Below are positions 36,126 to 40,684 of a stretch of DNA of 40,684 nucleotides, piece by piece. Positions within the stretch are counted from its first letter, which is position 1, and each line of letters opens with the position of its first letter. The notes under the pieces are model-generated. The model did not search any database. It saw only the letters and a list, made by a program, of their open reading frames with translations, and was not told the DNA's origin. Source of the stretch: Defluviimonas salinarum (lineage in GTDB: Bacteria > Pseudomonadota > Alphaproteobacteria > Rhodobacterales > Rhodobacteraceae); contig NZ_JAPDOG010000031.1 of the NCBI RefSeq assembly GCF_026013545.1, positions 1 to 40,684 of the forward strand. The letters run 5' to 3'. A program made the position numbers and the translations under genes.

Positions 36126-36233
36126 CTCGGTATGAATCTTCAGTCCGATCTTGCAAGCTGATTGCCCCTAAAACCACGGCCAGTTCGACAAGATCTCGTG
36201 GTCCGTGAGGACCCGCAGGAAAGGGCAATCAGA

Positions 36234-37376
36234 ATGGCAAAATCAGACGATTTCGGTTTCGGAACCCAGATCCGGAAATCCCCGTATTTCGACGCGACGG
36301 TCCGATGGGGCGCAAAGGGCTTCTCGGTCTACAACCACATGTACATCCCGCGCGACTTCGGCGATCCGGAACAGAATTTCTGGAACCTGATCAACGACGC
36401 GATCCTGTGCGATGTGGCAGTCGAGCGTCAGGTCGAGATCACCGGCCCTGATGCCGCGAGGTTCGTTCAGATGCTGACCCCGCGCGATCTTTCGAAGATG
36501 GCGGTCGGGCAATGCAAGTATGTTCTCATCACCAATGCCGAAGGCGGCATCCTGAATGACCCGATCCTGCTGCGCCTGGCGGAGAACCACTTCTGGATCT
36601 CGCTTGCGGACAGCGACATCCTGCTCTGGGCACAGGGCGTCGCCGTGCATTCGGGCATGGATGTGACGATCCGCGAACCGGATGTATCGCCGCTCCAGCT
36701 TCAAGGGCCGAAATCCGGCGAGGTGATGAAGGCGCTCTTCGGCGACAGCATCATGGACCTCAAGTATTACTGGCTGCGCGAAGTGGAGCTGGACGGCATT
36801 CCGCTGATCGTGTCGCGCACCGGCTGGTCGAGCGAACTGGGATATGAGCTTTACCTGCAGGACGGGTCGCGCGGCGACGAGCTATGGGAAAAGATTATGG
36901 CGGCGGGCAAGCCTTTCGGCCTGAAACCCGGCCATACCTCGTCGGTCCGCCGCATCGAGGGCGGCATGCTGTCCTATCACGCCGACGCCGACATCAACAC
37001 CAATCCCTACGAGCTTGGGCTTGGTCGCCTCGTAAGCCTCGACATGGAGGCCGAGTTCATCGGCAAGGCCGCGCTGTGCCGGATTAAGGAAGAGGGCGTC
37101 TGCCGCAAGCAGGTCGGGCTGGTCATCGACGGGTCGCCACTCAAAGGGCCGAACACCACCTTCTGGACCGTCAACAAGGGCGGTGCGTTCGTTGGCAAGG
37201 TCACCTCGGCCGTCTATTCGCCGCGGCTGGAACAGAACATCGCCCTGGCCATGGTCTCTTTGGATGCTGCGCAGATCGGCGCGGAAGTCGAGGTCGTGAC
37301 CGCGTCCGGCCCGACGCGTGCGAGGATCGTGGAGCGCCCGTTCTACGATCCGCAAAAAAGCCTTGCCGCTGCCTGA
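36234..37376 (+). CDS. GcvT-fold, DmdA-like tetrahydrofolate-dependent demethylase
   Basis: A 380-residue GcvT/DmdA-type protein, expected to move a methyl group from an onium or methylated substrate to tetrahydrofolate. Strong DmdA-like blocks are SVYNHMYIP (31-39), VERQVEITGPDAARFVQMLT (63-82), GGILNDP (104-110, the DmdA-type N-D where T-proteins have D-D), ISLADSDILLW, and the C-terminal barrel with TNPYELGLG and FIGKAAL. It differs from DmdA as I remember it in SRTGWSSELGYELYL, closer to other GcvT relatives, so I do not name it dmdA. The ATG at 36234 follows AGGAAAGGG; 24 codons further upstream are also open. It is first of four tightly spaced genes. Confidence 0.8.
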   Translation: MAKSDDFGFGTQIRKSPYFDATVRWGAKGFSVYNHMYIPRDFGDPEQNFWNLINDAILCDVAVERQVEITGPDAARFVQMLTPRDLSKMAVGQCKYVLITNAEGGILNDPILLRLAENHFWISLADSDILLWAQGVAVHSGMDVTIREPDVSPLQLQGPKSGEVMKALFGDSIMDLKYYWLREVELDGIPLIVSRTGWSSELGYELYLQDGSRGDELWEKIMAAGKPFGLKPGHTSSVRRIEGGMLSYHADADINTNPYELGLGRLVSLDMEAEFIGKAALCRIKEEGVCRKQVGLVIDGSPLKGPNTTFWTVNKGGAFVGKVTSAVYSPRLEQNIALAMVSLDAAQIGAEVEVVTASGPTRARIVERPFYDPQKSLAAA

Positions 37377-37405
37377 TTGTCATCAACCAGACTGGAAAAG
37401 TAGCC

Positions 37406-37855
37406 ATGTCCGACCTTTCGATCGAACTGCATTGGCACCGTACCGAAGCGGGCTTCGAGCTGGGCAAGTATTCTGCCGAGCATGTCGTGCGCTACAACAA
37501 CAGCTATGAAGTGCAAGCGGATGCCGCCCCGGATTGGGGCGGCAAACCGGAAAACACCAACCCCGAACAAGCGCTCGCCTCGGCATTGTCTAGCTGCCAC
37601 ATGATGACCTTCCTGGCACTGGCCGCGAAGGCGAAGTGGCCGGTGGCCAGCTACCACGATCACGCAGTTGCACATCTCGGCAAGAACCCCAAAGGACAGA
37701 TGTCAGTCACGCGTATCGACCTGCACCCGGTGGTGCGTTTCGATACCGGCTTCGCGGTCGACAACAAGACGTTGGATGAAATGCAGGACCGCGCCCATCG
37801 CTACTGCTTCATCGCCAACACGCTCGCCGACAGCGTCGAGATCAACGTCCTTTAG
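37406..37855 (+). CDS. OsmC-family protein
   Basis: A 149-residue OsmC/Ohr-type protein that reduces organic hydroperoxides through two cysteines, C64 (ASALSSCHMMTFLALAAK) and C134 (HRYCFIANT), both present. It also keeps the conserved NPEQALASALSSC helix. It starts 29 bases after the demethylase stop and ends 22 bases before the crotonase gene, so it is part of the operon. Its presence suggests that the pathway generates peroxides or reactive sulfur/thiol species; this is inference. Detoxification by other thiol chemistry is an alternative. Confidence 0.87.
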   Translation: MSDLSIELHWHRTEAGFELGKYSAEHVVRYNNSYEVQADAAPDWGGKPENTNPEQALASALSSCHMMTFLALAAKAKWPVASYHDHAVAHLGKNPKGQMSVTRIDLHPVVRFDTGFAVDNKTLDEMQDRAHRYCFIANTLADSVEINVL

Positions 37856-37877
37856 GCACCGGTTAGGGAGAAAACCT

Positions 37878-38678
37878 GTGCAAGAGAGCGATATCCTGCT
37901 GCGCGATCTGGATGACGACGGCATTATGCGCCTGACGCTGAACGACGCGCGGCGCCGCAACGCCCTGTCCGAAGCGATGCTGGGCGAGCTGGGCGCAACC
38001 ATTGCCGAGGCAGGGGCAAACCCCTCTGTACGGGTCGTCATCCTAGCCGCACACGGAGCAGCCTTTTGCGCGGGGCATGACCTCAAGGAAATGACCGCCG
38101 GCCGGTCCGCCCCGGATCGCGGCAAAGCCTACTTCACCAAGGTCATGGCGCTGTGTTCGGGCGTCATGCAATCGATTGTGAATTGCCCGAAACCCGTCAT
38201 CGCCGAGGTCACGGGGATCGCGACCGCAGCGGGCTGCCAGTTGGTCGCCAGCTGCGATCTCGCCATTGCCGCGGACACCGCGCAATTCAGCACGCCGGGT
38301 GTCCATATCGGGTTGTTCTGCTCCACGCCGATGGTGGCGCTGTCGCGGAACGTGGCGGGCAAACACGCGATGGAGATGCTGCTGACGGGGGACATGACAT
38401 CGGCTGCCCGCGCGGCCGAGATTGGGCTGGTCAACCGGACTGTCGCCCCCGATGCGTTGAGGGAGGCGACCATCGAGATGGCCCGCAAGATCGCGTCCAA
38501 ATCCAGCATGACGCTCGCCACAGGAAAACGTGCGTTCTACGTTCAACGCGAGCTGCAGCTGGCGCAGGCCTATGACTACGCCTCCGGCGTGATGGTCGAA
38601 AATATGCTCGCCCGCGATGCGGAAGAGGGCATCGGAGCGTTCATCGAAAAACGCGCGCCGCAATGGCAGGATAAATGA
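37878..38678 (+). CDS. Non-canonical crotonase (ECHDC3-like), lacking both usual catalytic glutamates
   Basis: A 266-residue crotonase-fold protein. The oxyanion-hole elements are kept (FCAGHDLKEM and GIATAAGCQLVASCDLA). At the positions of the two hydratase glutamates it has Q121 (in AGCQL) and G141 (in STPGVHIGLFCS). It closely resembles the eukaryotic ECHDC3 group (GHDLKE, AAGCQLVASCD, GLFCSTP), whose reaction I do not know. An enoyl-CoA hydratase or DmdD role is therefore unlikely. The start is GTG 37878, preceded by AGGGAG; the frame is open far upstream through osmC but unrelated. Its end overlaps the acyl-CoA synthetase start by four bases. Confidence 0.84.
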   Translation: MQESDILLRDLDDDGIMRLTLNDARRRNALSEAMLGELGATIAEAGANPSVRVVILAAHGAAFCAGHDLKEMTAGRSAPDRGKAYFTKVMALCSGVMQSIVNCPKPVIAEVTGIATAAGCQLVASCDLAIAADTAQFSTPGVHIGLFCSTPMVALSRNVAGKHAMEMLLTGDMTSAARAAEIGLVNRTVAPDALREATIEMARKIASKSSMTLATGKRAFYVQRELQLAQAYDYASGVMVENMLARDAEEGIGAFIEKRAPQWQDK

Positions 38679-40318
38679 GGCTTATGGTGGAAAATCCCTA
38701 CAATACCGGTCTGGATCGCAACCCGGCGAACTACCAGCCGCTTACACCGCTGACCTTTCTCGAACGCGCTGCCAGCGTCTTCCCCGACCACACCGCGATT
38801 GTTCACGGCACGCTGCGTCGCAACTATGCGGAGTTCTATGCGCGTTCGCGGCGGCTTGCCTCGGCACTGACCAAGAACGGGGTCCGGCGCGGCGACACGG
38901 TGTCGGTGCTGTTGCCCAACACACCGGCGATGCTCGAATGCCATTTTGGCGTTCCGATGTGCGGCGCGGTCCTGCATTCAATCAACACCCGGCTGGACGC
39001 GGCAATCATCGCGTTCCAGCTCGATCACGCCATGTCCAAGCTCGTGATCGTGGACCGCGAGTTCATGCCGCTGATGCAGGACGCTCTTGCACTTGCCACG
39101 GTGAAGCCTGTCCTGATCCAATACGACGATCCGGAATACGACGGTGCACGGACACAGTTCGAGGCCGCCGACTACGAGGTGTTCCTGACCCGTGGCAACC
39201 CGGATTTCGCCTGGCTGATGCCCGAGGACGAGTGGGACGCCATCTCGATCAACTACACCTCCGGAACCACCGGCGACCCCAAGGGCGTGGTGTCGCATCA
39301 CCGGGGCGCCTACCTGCTGGCGCAGGGCAATGCGCTGACGACTTCGATGCAGAAACATGCGGTGTATCTGTGGACTCTGCCGATGTTTCACTGCAACGGC
39401 TGGTGCTTCCCCTGGACGATGTCGGCCATCATCGGCACCCATGTCTGCCTGCGGCAGGTGCGTGCTGAGCCGATCTGGAATGCCCTCGCCGATGAAGGCG
39501 TGACCCACCTCTGCGGCGCCCCCATCGTGATGTCGCTGCTGATCTCGGCGCCGGATACGGTCAAACGCAGTCTTGACCGTACCGTGCAATTCTTCACGGC
39601 CGCCGCGCCCCCCCCTGAAAAGCTTCTTGCCGACATGCGGGATGCGGGCTTTGACGTGACCCATCTTTACGGGCTAACGGAAACCTATGGCCCGGCGGTC
39701 GTCAACGACTGGCACGAAAACTGGTCCGGGCTGCCCCGCGCCGAGCAGGCCACGCTGAAATCCCGTCAGGGCGTGCGCTATCTGGCGCTGGAACAGCTGG
39801 ACGTTCTAGACCCCGAGACGATGTGCCCCGTGCCGCGCGATGGCAAGACCATGGGAGAGGTCATGTTCCGCGGCAATGTCGTCATGAAGGGCTATTTCCG
39901 CAATCCCAAGGCGACGCAGGAGGCCTTCGCCAGCGGCTGGTTCCATTCGGGCGATCTGGGGGTCATGCATCCCGACGGCTACATCCAGCTCAAGGACAGG
40001 TCAAAGGACGTCATCATCTCGGGCGGTGAGAATATTTCCTCGATCGAAGTCGAAGAGGCACTGTACCGGCATCCTGCCGTCGCGGTCGCGGCCGTCGTTG
40101 CAATGCCCGATGAAAAATGGGGCGAAACGCCCTGTGCATTTGTCGAACTTGCAGCAGGTCAGAAGGCGGATGAGACAATGCTTCGCGCGTGGTGCCGCGA
40201 GCACCTTGCACCCTACAAGGTTCCCGGAAAGTTCGTGTTCGTGCCTGTTCCAAGAACGTCCACCGGAAAGATCCAGAAGTTCATCCTGCGCGAGCAAGCA
40301 AGGGCTATCGCCACCTAA
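38675..40318 (+). CDS. AMP-forming acyl-CoA synthetase of the accessory operon
   Basis: A 547-residue acid-CoA ligase with adenylation motif NYTSGTTGDPKGVVSHHRG (193-211), MFHCNGWCFPW, YGLTETYG and the C-terminal catalytic lysine motif RTSTGKIQKFILRE. It is a paralogue of the enzyme at 17216-18841, alike over its whole length but differing in the substrate-pocket region around 290-340. The ATG at 38675 overlaps the crotonase stop; ATG 38684 (MVENPYNTG) aligns better with the paralogue and could be the true start. It probably activates the carboxylate left after demethylation, or the substrate itself. No terminator is obvious. Confidence 0.87.
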   Translation: MRLMVENPYNTGLDRNPANYQPLTPLTFLERAASVFPDHTAIVHGTLRRNYAEFYARSRRLASALTKNGVRRGDTVSVLLPNTPAMLECHFGVPMCGAVLHSINTRLDAAIIAFQLDHAMSKLVIVDREFMPLMQDALALATVKPVLIQYDDPEYDGARTQFEAADYEVFLTRGNPDFAWLMPEDEWDAISINYTSGTTGDPKGVVSHHRGAYLLAQGNALTTSMQKHAVYLWTLPMFHCNGWCFPWTMSAIIGTHVCLRQVRAEPIWNALADEGVTHLCGAPIVMSLLISAPDTVKRSLDRTVQFFTAAAPPPEKLLADMRDAGFDVTHLYGLTETYGPAVVNDWHENWSGLPRAEQATLKSRQGVRYLALEQLDVLDPETMCPVPRDGKTMGEVMFRGNVVMKGYFRNPKATQEAFASGWFHSGDLGVMHPDGYIQLKDRSKDVIISGGENISSIEVEEALYRHPAVAVAAVVAMPDEKWGETPCAFVELAAGQKADETMLRAWCREHLAPYKVPGKFVFVPVPRTSTGKIQKFILREQARAIAT

Positions 40319-40684
40319 CATCGGAGCGGACACGCGGCTTCACTCTTTGTTCGCCTTCCGACCCTTTGATCCACTCGACACTCTGCGCTCGCTGCGAATG
40401 ACCGCATTCTCGAACTCCGCCGCACGATTCCGACTCTCAATCGAAGGTCTGCAAAGGTGAAGAACCTCCAACGCGGGCCGACCCGGCACCAGGCTGCACC
40501 CTCGCGCCGCGGCCCGCATCAGAAATCCTTCACCATCCTATCTAATCTCGCGGAGTGCGCGAATGGCGTGAGAACGGCGGAGCAATAGTCGGCCACGGTA
40601 GCGGCGGGATGATCCGGCTGCGGGCGGCGTAAAAGTCGGCCACTTTTTGCCCTTTCTGGCGACAGGGAGGGTGGGAGGATTTTC
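40319..40684 (+). mobile_element. Non-coding tail holding the probable left end of an IS21-type element
   Basis: These 366 bp hold no credible gene. AGTCGGCCAC occurs at 40587-40596 and again at 40634-40643, a 47-base period. Repeated short motifs near the end are typical of IS21-family elements, in which several copies bind the transposase. The window ends 41 bases later in a purine-rich GGGAGGGTGGGAGG stretch that may be an upstream translation signal. The left boundary is not defined. Confidence 0.4.

Noticed and set aside
36234-37376. Naming this gene dmdA
   Set aside because: Close DmdA-like motifs exist, but several positions look different and no alignment could be run; the broader family name is safer.
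37878-38678. Calling the crotonase DmdD or an enoyl-CoA hydratase
   Set aside because: Both catalytic glutamate positions are occupied by Gln and Gly.

Overview
The window is high-GC DNA with dense, often overlapping genes. Gene content (a propionyl-CoA synthetase, a malic enzyme fused to a phosphotransacetylase-like domain, a Fur/Mur-type box in front of a putative metal exporter, a SPOR-domain protein, paired MerR regulators beside beta-oxidation genes) and the insertion sequence types point to an alphaproteobacterium, most likely of the Rhodobacteraceae. Everything here is read from the sequence and from remembered family features; no database search was run.

Bases 1-31988 look like ordinary chromosome. 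From the left: the 5' part of glyA; a Tat-exported multicopper oxidase; NAD kinase; a two-component pair (soluble hybrid kinase with its own HPt domain, and a sigma-54 activator with a receiver); prpE, preceded by TTTGCAAA boxes of the type bound by short-chain acyl-CoA responsive regulators; maeB; then a tight nucleoside salvage run cdd-deoA-deoB-add-upp. After this come a SPOR protein, a membrane protein resembling an inactivated M48 peptidase, an acyl-CoA synthetase, a DMT-family permease and a small sulfotransferase. Bases 20592-28427 form a fatty-acid oxidation block read leftwards: two MerR regulators, a 591-residue acyl-CoA dehydrogenase, a 70-residue unknown protein, a glutathione-transferase-like protein, thiolase, a cupin and a bifunctional FadJ/FadB-like protein. 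A putative manganese/heavy-metal exporter follows, divergent from two hotdog thioesterases and a MATE exporter.

Bases 31989-35559 are a mobile-element graveyard. They hold a strongly structured non-coding stretch and an IS5-family (IS903-like) element split in frame by an intact IS110-family element of the IS1111 type. Remnants of two more elements, probably IS3 family, follow. The IS1111-type element shows 11-bp subterminal inverted repeats with 7-bp left and 3-bp right tips, and about 257 bp of non-coding right end where a guide RNA would be expected.

Bases 35560-40318 are an accessory catabolic operon next to this graveyard. It holds a Lrp/AsnC regulator, a GcvT-fold protein close to but probably distinct from the DMSP demethylase DmdA, an OsmC-like protein, a crotonase lacking both usual catalytic glutamates (ECHDC3-like), and an acyl-CoA synthetase paralogous to the one at 17-19 kb. 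The simplest reading is a pathway in which a methylated carboxylate is demethylated onto tetrahydrofolate and activated with CoA; its substrate cannot be read from the sequence. This is the best candidate for an undescribed system. The window ends in what looks like the left end of an IS21-family element.
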